DNA from: a virus
Length of the DNA stretch: 64,000 bases
Reading direction: 5' to 3' (one strand)
Virus record (IMG/VR): IMGVR_UViG_3300013306_000002
Location: 18,647 to 82,646 of that record
Shown: positions 57,176 to 64,000 of the stretch, in pieces
Numbering within the stretch: the first letter of the stretch is position 1
Layout: the number at the start of each line of letters is the position of its first letter
Position numbers and translations under genes: made by a program
The notes under the pieces: generated by a model
Seen by the model: the letters and a program-made list of their open reading frames with translations, nothing else
Database searches by the model: none
Told to the model about the DNA's origin: nothing

Positions 57176-58881
57176 AGGGCCGCGCAGGCGTCGCCGCGAC
57201 CGCGGAAGATGCGGATGCGGAGCCCGACCAGCCAGCGGCGGCGTCCACGGATGATGCGCCCAAGGAGCCAGCGGCGGTCGCGGAGGAGGCGTCCAAGAAG
57301 ACCGAGCCACAGCGCGAGAAACTCTCCCCGACGATGCGGAAGATCCGCGATGAGGAGGAGCAGTCGCTCAAGGCCTGGCTCGAGACCATCGGCACCCAGG
57401 GAGCATTCAAAGTTCAACTCCGGCGGACCGAGCCGGCCACCTGCTGGGACATCCGCAAGAACGACAACGTCAAGGTGAAGGGCTACCTTGGCACCTTCGA
57501 CCACACCATCGACGAGGCGTTCATCGCGCGCGAGTACGGCGGCGGCACCTTCGCGCTGCGGGTGACGAGGCAGGGCGCCGATGGAAGCTTTCAGTACGAG
57601 AAGGGGCTCCACCGGACGATCGAGATCGCTGGCGAGCCCAGGACCGACCGACTTCCTTCGAACGCGCCGCAACCGCCCCCGCAAGCACCCCCGAACCACG
57701 GTGAGAGCGGCACCGTCGTCCAGCACGCGCTCGATATGATGGAGCGCATGGTCAGCAAGCAGGGAGCGCACGAGCCCAAGGGGATCGACCCGGCCATGGC
57801 GATGCTGGTCGAGCAGATGAGGGAGTCGCAGCGCACCCAAGCCAAGGAGATGGCGGATCTCCGCGCCGAACTCTCAGCCGCGCGCAACCAGAAGCCGCCC
57901 GAGGATCCGTTCCGGGACCGGATGCTCGACAAGCTGATCGATGGCGACTCGGCGCGCGTCACCGCGCTCCGCACGCAGCACGACAGCGAGATCCGCATGC
58001 TCAAGGAGGGCCACCAGCAGGAGATCCGTCTGCTTGAGGATCGCCACGACCGCTCCATGAAGCAGATGCAGCAGAGCCACGAGCTCATGCTGGCGAACAT
58101 GAAGGCCAGCTATGAGCGCGAGATTGCCGCCTTAAACACCGCGCACCAAGTGGCTGCGACGGCGACCTCGACCACAAAGGATGTCACCGTCACGACGCTC
58201 AACGCCGAGCTCCGCCGCATGGACGCCGAGCTCGCCGCGTTGCGCGCCGAGAACAAGGAACTCCGCGAGCGCAAGGACAAGTCCGTGATCGAGCAGATAA
58301 AGGACATGAACGTGCTCAAGGAGGCGCTGGGCGGTGACGGGGACGGGGACGGGTCGACCATCAAGGAGGCCATCGCGATGGTCCCGGCGGCCATCGAAGG
58401 CATCGGCGCCATCGTTGCCAGCCGGTCGGCGGCGCAGCAGCAACCGCAGCAAGTCCAGGGTCGCGCCACGGCGCAGGCCCAGCAACAGCGACCGCGGGTG
58501 GTCGCGGCGCCGAACGGGGAGCGCCTGATGCAGGTCGGCAACAGGCTCGTCCCGGTCAAGCCCAAGCCCAAGGTGGTGACCACGGACGCTGGCGAGACCA
58601 TCGAGATCCCCAAGATCGAGGATCCCACCATCAAGCTCATCATCTCCCAACTCGAGGCGGCGTTCGGTCGAGACGAAGACCCCAACATCGTGGCCCAGTC
58701 CGCCAAGGCTATGATTCCGCCCGACATCCTGGCATGGATCCGCCAGCACCACACCGAGCAGGTGGCGGGCGTTGACCTGTTCATGCAGAAGGTGGCAAAG
58801 TTGCCGGGCACCTCGCCCCTGGCAACGCAGGGGGGGCGCAACTGGTTACGCAAGGTCGGGGCAGCCCTCATCGGAGAGTGA
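57172..58881 (+). CDS. Long coiled-coil structural protein (569 aa)
   Basis: A disordered acidic start (1-45) precedes a beta domain (KVQLRRTEPATCWDIRKNDN, VKGYLGTFDHTIDEAFIA, YGGGTFALRVTRQGADGSFQY). From ~190 to ~390 the chain is a coiled coil (ALRTQHDSEIRMLKEGHQQE, NAELRRMDAELAALRAENKE). A Gln-rich linker and a helical C-terminus (DPTIKLIISQLEAAFGRDED) follow. The layout suits a scaffold or a fibre-like virion protein. No tape-measure features (long Ala/Gly, TM, peptidase) are seen. Confidence 0.55.
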   Translation: MKGRAGVAATAEDADAEPDQPAAASTDDAPKEPAAVAEEASKKTEPQREKLSPTMRKIRDEEEQSLKAWLETIGTQGAFKVQLRRTEPATCWDIRKNDNVKVKGYLGTFDHTIDEAFIAREYGGGTFALRVTRQGADGSFQYEKGLHRTIEIAGEPRTDRLPSNAPQPPPQAPPNHGESGTVVQHALDMMERMVSKQGAHEPKGIDPAMAMLVEQMRESQRTQAKEMADLRAELSAARNQKPPEDPFRDRMLDKLIDGDSARVTALRTQHDSEIRMLKEGHQQEIRLLEDRHDRSMKQMQQSHELMLANMKASYEREIAALNTAHQVAATATSTTKDVTVTTLNAELRRMDAELAALRAENKELRERKDKSVIEQIKDMNVLKEALGGDGDGDGSTIKEAIAMVPAAIEGIGAIVASRSAAQQQPQQVQGRATAQAQQQRPRVVAAPNGERLMQVGNRLVPVKPKPKVVTTDAGETIEIPKIEDPTIKLIISQLEAAFGRDEDPNIVAQSAKAMIPPDILAWIRQHHTEQVAGVDLFMQKVAKLPGTSPLATQGGRNWLRKVGAALIGE

Positions 58882-58882
58882 C

Positions 58883-59404
58883 ATGACAGCGGAAAGTTTC
58901 CTGGATGTCTACCTCGCCGCGCTGCTCGCTGGAATCACGCTCTGGGCGTTCGTGTTCACGGTCTACAAGCCGATATCCGAGTACCTGATGCGGCGGAACG
59001 GATGGAAGCAAACGGCCCCAGACGAGTGGACCTACTCGGACGATGATGTGCCCGACCGGGGGATCGTGACCGAGGCACCAGCGCGCTCGCATCGGATCTG
59101 GGCACGCAGGGGGCATGCTCATGCTGGCGGTCGCCTGCAGGTGTTTGTGGACATTCCAGGTATCGGGTGGAAGGTCGTATTCGACGAACCCTGGCCTCTC
59201 GGCGCGTGCAACATCGAGTGCCTCTGGAATGGCGATCTCACGAAGCTGAAGCTCGCGCAGAATGGCCCTGCCCTCACACTGGAGGAACTGTCGGAGGATC
59301 CGCGAACGAGAGGGAATGGCAGCGTAAGCATGCATTGGGACGGCCCTGGGACGGCCCCGCGCTATCAAAGCGGTGGAATGGAGGCCGGACGCGGACAACG
59401 CTGA
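58883..59404 (+). CDS. Membrane-anchored protein (173 aa)
   Basis: The N-terminal hydrophobic segment (FLDVYLAALLAGITLWAFVFTVYKP) is followed by a soluble beta domain (AGGRLQVFVDIPGIGWKVVFDE) and a polar tail. It starts 1 bp after the coiled-coil gene. A weak copy of the dispersed site overlaps its start codon (58882-58896). The 74 bp that follow contain no gene. Confidence 0.5.
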   Translation: MTAESFLDVYLAALLAGITLWAFVFTVYKPISEYLMRRNGWKQTAPDEWTYSDDDVPDRGIVTEAPARSHRIWARRGHAHAGGRLQVFVDIPGIGWKVVFDEPWPLGACNIECLWNGDLTKLKLAQNGPALTLEELSEDPRTRGNGSVSMHWDGPGTAPRYQSGGMEAGRGQR

Positions 59405-59478
59405 TTCCACGCCGGAATCTCTCGATATCGAGTAGAATCGGCGGGTCGCCTCTCATCTTTTCCGGGTGAAGGCAATGC

Positions 59479-60096
59479 TTGCACCGAGCCCCCCATAGCC
59501 TGACGGTCTCGCCGCTCCAGCCGATATCCGGCCTGGGGTACGGTGGATCGCGCCTGTTCTGGATGCCGGATGAGCCACCCACCAGTCTTTGTGGCTACCT
59601 CGGGGCACCGCAGACGATCAGCGTGATGCGTCAGGCGGCGCTCGACGACGCCAGCCACTTCGAGACACGCCAGCTTGCCGAGGCGGTGTGTGAGGGCCTC
59701 GACTCGAAGGACTACTGCTCCGAGTATATGGCGCTCTACTACTGCCTGCTCCAGCGGACGCGCTACATGCGCGACCCCCGGCGCACCGAGCTCGTCCGGG
59801 CACCCTACATCATCAGCCGCCAGATCCTGGCCGGCCACCGGCCCTCGATTGATTGCGACGATGGAGCCCTGTGGCTCGCCGCAGCGATCCTCTCAGTAGG
59901 GGGCCAGCCAGACTTCATCACCTGCGCCTTCAAGCGCATGTACTACGATGGGCGCATCCAGCACAGCCATGTGTTCACCCGGGCGCTCGAGCCCCGGAAT
60001 CGGACCCGCATCGTGCTGGATCCGGTCGCCGCCGAGAAGACCCCACAGATGCTACGCCGTATCGTCGATGCCTCCGTCTGGCCGGTCGCGGCCTAA
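59479..60096 (+). CDS. Transglutaminase-like protein (205 aa)
   Basis: TTG 59479 is the best upstream start; ATG 59563 is an alternative. RPSIDCDDGALWLAAAILSVGG carries a candidate nucleophile Cys126 in the DCDD(G)A context of transglutaminase-like folds. QHSHVFTRA gives His162/164 and RIVLDPVA gives Asp181, completing a Cys-His-Asp triad. DPRRTELVRAPYIISRQILAG precedes the active site as in the family. It could be a protease or a cross-linking enzyme acting on virion or cell-wall substrates. Confidence 0.7.
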   Translation: MHRAPHSLTVSPLQPISGLGYGGSRLFWMPDEPPTSLCGYLGAPQTISVMRQAALDDASHFETRQLAEAVCEGLDSKDYCSEYMALYYCLLQRTRYMRDPRRTELVRAPYIISRQILAGHRPSIDCDDGALWLAAAILSVGGQPDFITCAFKRMYYDGRIQHSHVFTRALEPRNRTRIVLDPVAAEKTPQMLRRIVDASVWPVAA

Positions 60097-60110
60097 CCCA
60101 AGGAATCAAG

Positions 60111-61922
60111 ATGGCCTACAACCTTCCACCAGCCTGGGATGCAGGGTTCGCGCTCCCCAAGAACGTCCGCGACGAGGGCCTGCAGCGCCGCGCGTTCGTC
60201 ACCAAGCAGATGCCGCGCGGCACGTACGACGACTCGACCGACGGGACGGCCGGTTACAACGTCCCGCAGTACATCAAGGACGAGGGCACTGGCCAGGGCG
60301 CGTTCACCACGTTCTGGCAACCGCGCGGCACGTACAACGGCGGCAAGGTTCCGCACTGGCTGAACAAGCGACCGACCGTCACCGGCGTGATCCCGCTTCC
60401 CGGCGGCGGCCAGCAGATCACCATGCAACCAGCGGGCATGGGCGACGACGCGCCGATGGGCGAGCCGTTCGACACCTACGGCCAGAAGGCGGCGCAACTC
60501 ATCATCTCGAGGTTTCAGACTGTTCCCCAGCCCCAGCGCCAGAAGGCGATGCGAGCCTTCCTGGATTCCGTCGACAAGAGCCTGTGGACCCGGACCACGG
60601 ACATCTTCAACCGCTACGTGCAGCAGCAGAAGATCCCCCCGGCCAACGCCTTTCCGCTGGCGCTGGCACGCGCACTTTCCACTGGCATCACGGCCGAGAT
60701 CATCGCGACGGGCCTCCGACGTACGGCGCCCCAGGCCAACTCGCTCCTGGGCCTGGGGTGCTATGGCTGTGCAGCCTTTCTGGGAGCGATGGGGGATGAC
60801 ACCGCCGGATGTCAGGCGGCGCCCGCCGGATACACGTGGATCTATGGAGCCACAGTGAACGGCCAAGCCATCCCCGGCCACTGGGCGAAGGCGGCGGCGG
60901 GGCAACCTGTGCAGGCGTTCTGCTTGACGCCGCCGCCTGGAGCCATCACGGCCGCCACCATCGCGGCGACCGGGACGACCGAAGTGAGAGACCACGGGGC
61001 TGGCTATGACTGGTTCGTCGGTCCGTTTGGGTTCAACTCGAGCACCTTCAAGCCCCGCGTGTGGGGCATCGGGGCCCCCTCCGCGACCATCGCGAACCGG
61101 GCTGCGCCACCGGACATCATGTACTTGACCCCCGGGGATCTCCCGGCGACCCCCCAGCTCGCCTACGTCCGGCCCATGATCCCCGAGGTGCTGGCGTGGC
61201 TGAAGGCGCGACTGACCGAGGCCAAGGACTCAAGCGGCAACGGCGACACTCCGACGACGTATGTCGATATGGCCGGCAACCGCCAAGCGTCGAGCTACAT
61301 GTTCGATGGCAACGGCAATCTCTCGCAGGGCCAAGCAGACGACGCCAAGATGTGGTTCGATGCGATGGGCATCCAGCCGGGTACGCCGGTCCGACTTCAC
61401 ACGCTCTGGAACCTGAAAACCGGCGGCGCGCCCATGGCCAGGACGACCCACATCAAGACGGGCGCCAACATGGCACTGGCGGTGTCACTGGCGCCGATGG
61501 ATCTCACCAGGGGAGACTGGTCCAAGGCCAATCCGCTCGTGCTCAAGGTCTGGCTCTCGTCGGTCCCCGATCCGAACATTTTCGGCGCTCTCTGGAATCC
61601 GATGATCCTGATCAACCCCCTGACCGCCCTGCAGGCCATCGCCTCGGTGACGGCGGGCATCGCGCCGATCCTGGGGAATCTCGCCTGCGACGTCCTCGGC
61701 AACCCCGCAGCTGGCGCAGCCGCCGGGGCTGCGGCTGCGGCGTACGGAATCCCGCCGCAGGCCGGCACCGCTGGCGTCGCTCTGGCAGCGTCGCAATGCG
61801 GGCAGCCGCCACCACCGCCACCCGTGGTGGCTGCAAAGCGCTCCGTCTGGCCGTGGGTGCTGGGGGGTGGCGCGGTCGTCGTGGCGGCGCTGCTAACCAA
61901 GCCCAGGAGGGCAACGCCATGA
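60111..61922 (+). CDS. Large putative virion protein with C-terminal TM (603 aa)
   Basis: ATG 60111 is preceded by AAGGAATC. The N-terminus has two related units (PKNVRDEGLQRRAFVTKQMPRGTYD and VPQYIKDEGTGQGAFTTFWQPRGTYN). The middle mixes helices and beta segments, and a Gly/Ala-rich hydrophobic region lies at ~500-555. The C-terminus is a TM segment (SVWPWVLGGGAVVVAALL) with TKPRRATP. Its size and operon position indicate a major structural component anchored in a membrane. No family is recognised. Confidence 0.55.
   Translation: MAYNLPPAWDAGFALPKNVRDEGLQRRAFVTKQMPRGTYDDSTDGTAGYNVPQYIKDEGTGQGAFTTFWQPRGTYNGGKVPHWLNKRPTVTGVIPLPGGGQQITMQPAGMGDDAPMGEPFDTYGQKAAQLIISRFQTVPQPQRQKAMRAFLDSVDKSLWTRTTDIFNRYVQQQKIPPANAFPLALARALSTGITAEIIATGLRRTAPQANSLLGLGCYGCAAFLGAMGDDTAGCQAAPAGYTWIYGATVNGQAIPGHWAKAAAGQPVQAFCLTPPPGAITAATIAATGTTEVRDHGAGYDWFVGPFGFNSSTFKPRVWGIGAPSATIANRAAPPDIMYLTPGDLPATPQLAYVRPMIPEVLAWLKARLTEAKDSSGNGDTPTTYVDMAGNRQASSYMFDGNGNLSQGQADDAKMWFDAMGIQPGTPVRLHTLWNLKTGGAPMARTTHIKTGANMALAVSLAPMDLTRGDWSKANPLVLKVWLSSVPDPNIFGALWNPMILINPLTALQAIASVTAGIAPILGNLACDVLGNPAAGAAAGAAAAAYGIPPQAGTAGVALAASQCGQPPPPPPVVAAKRSVWPWVLGGGAVVVAALLTKPRRATP
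60675..60689 (-). repeat. Dispersed 15-bp pseudo-palindrome copy
   Basis: The minus strand reads GATGCCAGTGGAAAG, two bases off the consensus and identical to the copy at 950-964. It is inside the coding region of the 603-residue virion protein and opposite to its direction. Confidence 0.5.
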
Positions 61923-62383
61923 AGCAGACTTCTCGCGATCTCCTGAGCGCCATCGGCATGGGGCAGCACAACGCCACGCAGGCGATCCCGTACCTGATGA
62001 TTGCGCCCGCGACCACGGACCCCAAAACGCCGATGGTCATCAACATGGTCCGCCACGTCCAGCAGCAGCTCTACCAAATGGGGGCGACCGACGTGGCCAA
62101 CAGTGGCTACCTGGATGCGCCGACCGCTGCGGCGCTGCTGCAGATCGCTGGACCCGACTGGGAGCGGATGTCGTGGGCCCAGAACATCCAGGCGGTCCTG
62201 GGTGCTCGCGACCGCGGGATGAGCCTCTCGCCGCCCCCGCCCGCCCGGTCCGCCGCGCCTATGCCAGCGGCGGTCAGCGGCCCCTTGGACTTCCTGCCCG
62301 ACGTCCCCGGCGGTATCGTCACCTACGGCGTGGCGTTCTACCTGCTCTACCGTCACTTCACCAAGCCAAGGAGCGCGCGATGA
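61919..62383 (+). CDS. Small virion-type protein with C-terminal TM (154 aa)
   Basis: ATG 61919 overlaps the previous stop. The middle VINMVRHVQQQLYQMGATDV...LDAPTAAALLQIAG resembles a degenerate peptidoglycan-binding repeat. A Pro/Ala linker leads to a TM segment (GGIVTYGVAFYLLYRHF) and the basic tail TKPRSAR. It is probably membrane-anchored with a soluble head. Confidence 0.55.
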   Translation: MKQTSRDLLSAIGMGQHNATQAIPYLMIAPATTDPKTPMVINMVRHVQQQLYQMGATDVANSGYLDAPTAAALLQIAGPDWERMSWAQNIQAVLGARDRGMSLSPPPPARSAAPMPAAVSGPLDFLPDVPGGIVTYGVAFYLLYRHFTKPRSAR

Positions 62384-63084
62384 CCTACCTCGTGAGGAGG
62401 CGACCCGGGATGGGCGACTTCATGACCGATTCGAACCCGTTCTGGTCGGGCGACAACACGGGCCTAGTCGACTTCATGACCGGCACGAGCGCGGTCACCG
62501 CGGATGCCGCGCCCGCCTCCGACAACGTGAACCAGACGGCGACGGGAACCACGACCAGCGCCGCCGACTTCACCGTGGTCAGCGGCGTATGCAAGCCCAT
62601 GAACTTCCCGGCGCTGGCGACCGTGCGCGCGTTTCAGGCGCAGCTCAACCGCGTCGCGCAGGCCAAGGGGTTCTCCAAGATCGCCGCCGATGGGGCCGTT
62701 GGGCCCGCGACGATGGCGCTGTTCAAGAAGGTCCAGGCTGCAGCGCCGCGCGGCCAGATCATGGGGGATGCCTCCACCTGCATCAACATCTCCGCGGATG
62801 TCGACGTGCTGGGGCAGCAGATCCAGGTGTTCGCCGACGCGCTGGGTGCACCGGCCACGGTGGGCGCCTCGCCCTCGCTGTCGCCGCCCAGCATCACGAC
62901 CAAGAGCGGAGCCACGGTGGTGGCACCGGATGCTGGCATCCTAGGGTCGCTGGCCACGCTGTCGGGCACCGAGAAGCTGGCGCTCCTGGGGGTCGCCGGC
63001 GGGCTGGGTTACATGCTGCTCAAGAAAAAGCCCAGGGTGCACCAGACGGTGCGCTACACGCGGCGAACCACACGGAGGCGGTAA
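62380..63084 (+). CDS. Peptidoglycan-binding-like protein with C-terminal TM (234 aa)
   Basis: Residues ~85-125 (VRAFQAQLNRVAQAKGFSKIAADGAVGPATMALFKKVQ) fit the PG_binding_1 pattern with DGxxGPxT. The head is Thr/Ala-rich. The C-terminus has a hydrophobic segment (LALLGVAGGLGYMLLKKK) followed by VRYTRRTTRRR. Together with the transglycosylase it would place cell-wall-binding functions at the membrane, as in entry machinery of membrane-containing phages. Confidence 0.65.
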   Translation: MTYLVRRRPGMGDFMTDSNPFWSGDNTGLVDFMTGTSAVTADAAPASDNVNQTATGTTTSAADFTVVSGVCKPMNFPALATVRAFQAQLNRVAQAKGFSKIAADGAVGPATMALFKKVQAAAPRGQIMGDASTCINISADVDVLGQQIQVFADALGAPATVGASPSLSPPSITTKSGATVVAPDAGILGSLATLSGTEKLALLGVAGGLGYMLLKKKPRVHQTVRYTRRTTRRR

Positions 63085-63323
63085 TGTACCTACCCATGGG
63101 CGATGCGGCGCCGGTCGCGCCCCCGAGATCAAGCATCCACGACATCGTCGCCTCGGAGGGCGTGAGCACGGCCGCGACCATCGCGCTGACCTACCACGGG
63201 TACAAGCGGACGGGTTCGCTCGTCTGGGCGCTGATCTACGGCATGGCCGGGCGGTGGTTCCCGGTGGTGGCGGTGCCGGTGTCGCTCGCACAGGGGTTCG
63301 GCGAAAGGAAGCCCTGCCCATGA
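63084..63323 (+). CDS. Small membrane protein (79 aa)
   Basis: ATG 63084 overlaps the previous stop. A polar N-terminus is followed by VSTAATIALTYHGYKRTGSLVWALIYGMAG and WFPVVAVPVSLAQGF, giving two hydrophobic helices. It is coupled to the next gene by ATGA. A virion membrane component is inferred from context. Confidence 0.5.
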   Translation: MYLPMGDAAPVAPPRSSIHDIVASEGVSTAATIALTYHGYKRTGSLVWALIYGMAGRWFPVVAVPVSLAQGFGERKPCP

Positions 63324-63712
63324 GGCATACGTACGGCTACACCTACCGCGGGGGCCCGCTCATTCGCTGGGGCCACGGGTCGCCAGTTCAGGCCAAGGCG
63401 GCGGACGCCCAGTCACTGGGGTCGCTCGAAGAGTCGACGCTGTCCACGCCGACCCTATACGGGTCCAGCATCCTGCCGGCGCCCGGCGCCCCCGAGCCGA
63501 TCGGCGTGTCCAACCAGCGCATGCAGGCCATGGGGGACACCCAGGTCTACGAGGCGATGGGCGGATGCAGCTGCAGCGGGACCTGTGGATGTGGAACGCC
63601 CGCCGCGGCGACCGGCGCGCTGTCGGGGTTCGCGGACGCGGTGCCCGGCGGCTGGGTCACGCTGGGCGTGGGAACGCTCCTATTGTGGCACTTCATGAAG
63701 AGGCGGAGGTAG
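63320..63712 (+). CDS. Small virion-type protein with Cys cluster and C-terminal TM (130 aa)
   Basis: The N-terminus YGYTYRGGPLIRWGHG is followed by a disordered Ser/Pro stretch, a cluster CSCSGTCGCG that could bind metal, and a TM segment (GGWVTLGVGTLLLWHFM) with KRRR. It repeats the anchored-tail design of the three genes before it. Confidence 0.55.
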   Translation: MRHTYGYTYRGGPLIRWGHGSPVQAKAADAQSLGSLEESTLSTPTLYGSSILPAPGAPEPIGVSNQRMQAMGDTQVYEAMGGCSCSGTCGCGTPAAATGALSGFADAVPGGWVTLGVGTLLLWHFMKRRR

Positions 63713-63714
63713 TG

Positions 63715-63813
63715 ATGCAGCGGTCGTTCATCACCGTCCACAACTGGCGTCTCTGTGCGTATGTCGCGTCATCATGGGGGGCGCGCTGGAGGATTAAGGG
63801 AGCGCGAGCCTGA
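63715..63813 (+). CDS. Very small basic protein (32 aa)
   Basis: ATG 63715 follows the previous stop by 2 bp (TAGTGATG). The product has Trp and Arg residues at intervals (HNWRLCAYVASSWGARWRIKGARA). Operon position is the only support. Confidence 0.35.
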   Translation: MQRSFITVHNWRLCAYVASSWGARWRIKGARA

Positions 63814-63819
63814 ACTCTC

Positions 63820-64000
63820 ATGCGCTACTCGGTCTACGACTACAATCGGCACGCCTTCGACTACTACGAGGCCCCGGGCGTCGGCGGAACCCACGCCGGA
63901 TCGCCGCCCGTCCCTCGAGCGGTGGGCGAAATCGGCACGCCGGCTGAGCGCGCAGCCTGGAAACTGCCGGCCTCCGCCCGGAAGGTCGGCACCGGCTTCC
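63820..64000 (+). CDS. N-terminal fragment of a probable virion protein
   Basis: ATG 63820 opens a frame that runs off the window: RYSVYDYNRHAFDYYEAPG, then a Gly/Pro-rich segment and ERAAWKLPASARKVGTGF. The Tyr-rich, Gly/Pro-rich start and operon position suggest a structural protein. Confidence 0.55.
   Translation, partial: MRYSVYDYNRHAFDYYEAPGVGGTHAGSPPVPRAVGEIGTPAERAAWKLPASARKVGTGF

Noticed and set aside
23181-60689. The dispersed 15-bp site as a phage promoter set.
   Set aside because: Copies lie in both orientations within coding sequences and often opposite to transcription, which does not fit promoters.
1-64000. The fragment at the right end (63820-64000) is in frame with the fragment at the left end if the window is joined as a circle.
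   Set aside because: An in-frame join happens by chance one time in three, and an exactly 64,000-bp circle is unlikely; no terminal overlap is visible. It is worth testing only if the full contig is known.
1-64000. CRISPR array or insertion sequence.
   Set aside because: The only regular short repeats are the 24-bp coding repeats at 55177-55248 and the 7-bp iterons at 33661; neither has spacers, and no transposase was seen.

Overview
The window is a densely packed, GC-rich stretch (about two thirds G+C by eye) of what looks like a bacterial virus or phage-plasmid. Most genes are short, and many overlap by the stop/start signatures ATGA, GTGA or TGATG. Characteristic phage families are present: Gp37/Gp68 (DUF5131), Gene 88 protein, an ASCH-like protein, Dam-type and Dcm-type methyltransferases, J-domain proteins and pectate-lyase spikes. 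A tyrosine recombinase and a ParB-like protein suggest a temperate or plasmid-like life style. Two lipoprotein-like products and a lytic transglycosylase suggest a Gram-negative host, but the host cannot be named from this sequence. No tRNA gene, rRNA, CRISPR array or insertion sequence was recognised.

Layout: (1) 1-13.8 kb, rightward. After the tail of an unknown protein come a sugar-nucleotidyltransferase-like gene, small membrane proteins, a beta-class DNA methyltransferase, a lipoprotein, a frame-interrupted AAA+ ATPase, a PAPS-reductase-family protein, a GNAT-like protein, a truncated TGT/DpdA-like protein, many small unknown genes and a glycosyltransferase. (2) 13.9-19.8 kb, leftward: beta-rich or membrane-anchored putative virion proteins, several unknowns and a Gene 88 protein. 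(3) 20-26.6 kb: three receptor-binding or spike proteins sharing one N-terminal anchor module, plus a further virion-type protein. (4) 26.7-35.8 kb, leftward: sliding-clamp-like protein, DUF5131, ASCH, Dam methyltransferase, a NADAR fusion, a replication-initiator-like gene containing an origin-like repeat cluster, and a protein-kinase-like gene. (5) 35.8-37.8 kb, rightward: tyrosine recombinase and a dual-specificity phosphatase. (6) 37.8-43.4 kb, leftward: a second virion-type cluster (beta-rich proteins, transglycosylase with C-terminal anchor, two related membrane proteins) and ParB. (7) 43.6-55.5 kb, leftward: a Dcm methyltransferase split by a one-base insertion, a J-domain protein, zinc-ribbon proteins and a 1069-residue methyltransferase-helicase. 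(8) 55.5-55.9 kb: a divergent control region with CACTCCGGAGTG operators. (9) 55.9-64 kb, rightward: a likely virion operon with a coiled-coil protein, a transglutaminase-like protein, a 603-residue structural protein and a series of small proteins ending in a membrane segment plus basic tail, two of them with peptidoglycan-binding-like sequences.

No terminase, portal, tape-measure or tail-tube gene is visible. At least six proteins end in a single membrane segment with a basic tail, and one of these is the transglycosylase. A tailless, membrane-containing particle is therefore a reasonable hypothesis, though not proven here. The most striking non-coding signal is a dispersed 15-bp pseudo-palindrome (consensus CTTKCCASTGGMAAG) found at about fourteen places on both strands. 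It could be the binding site of the encoded ParB protein or of a repressor.
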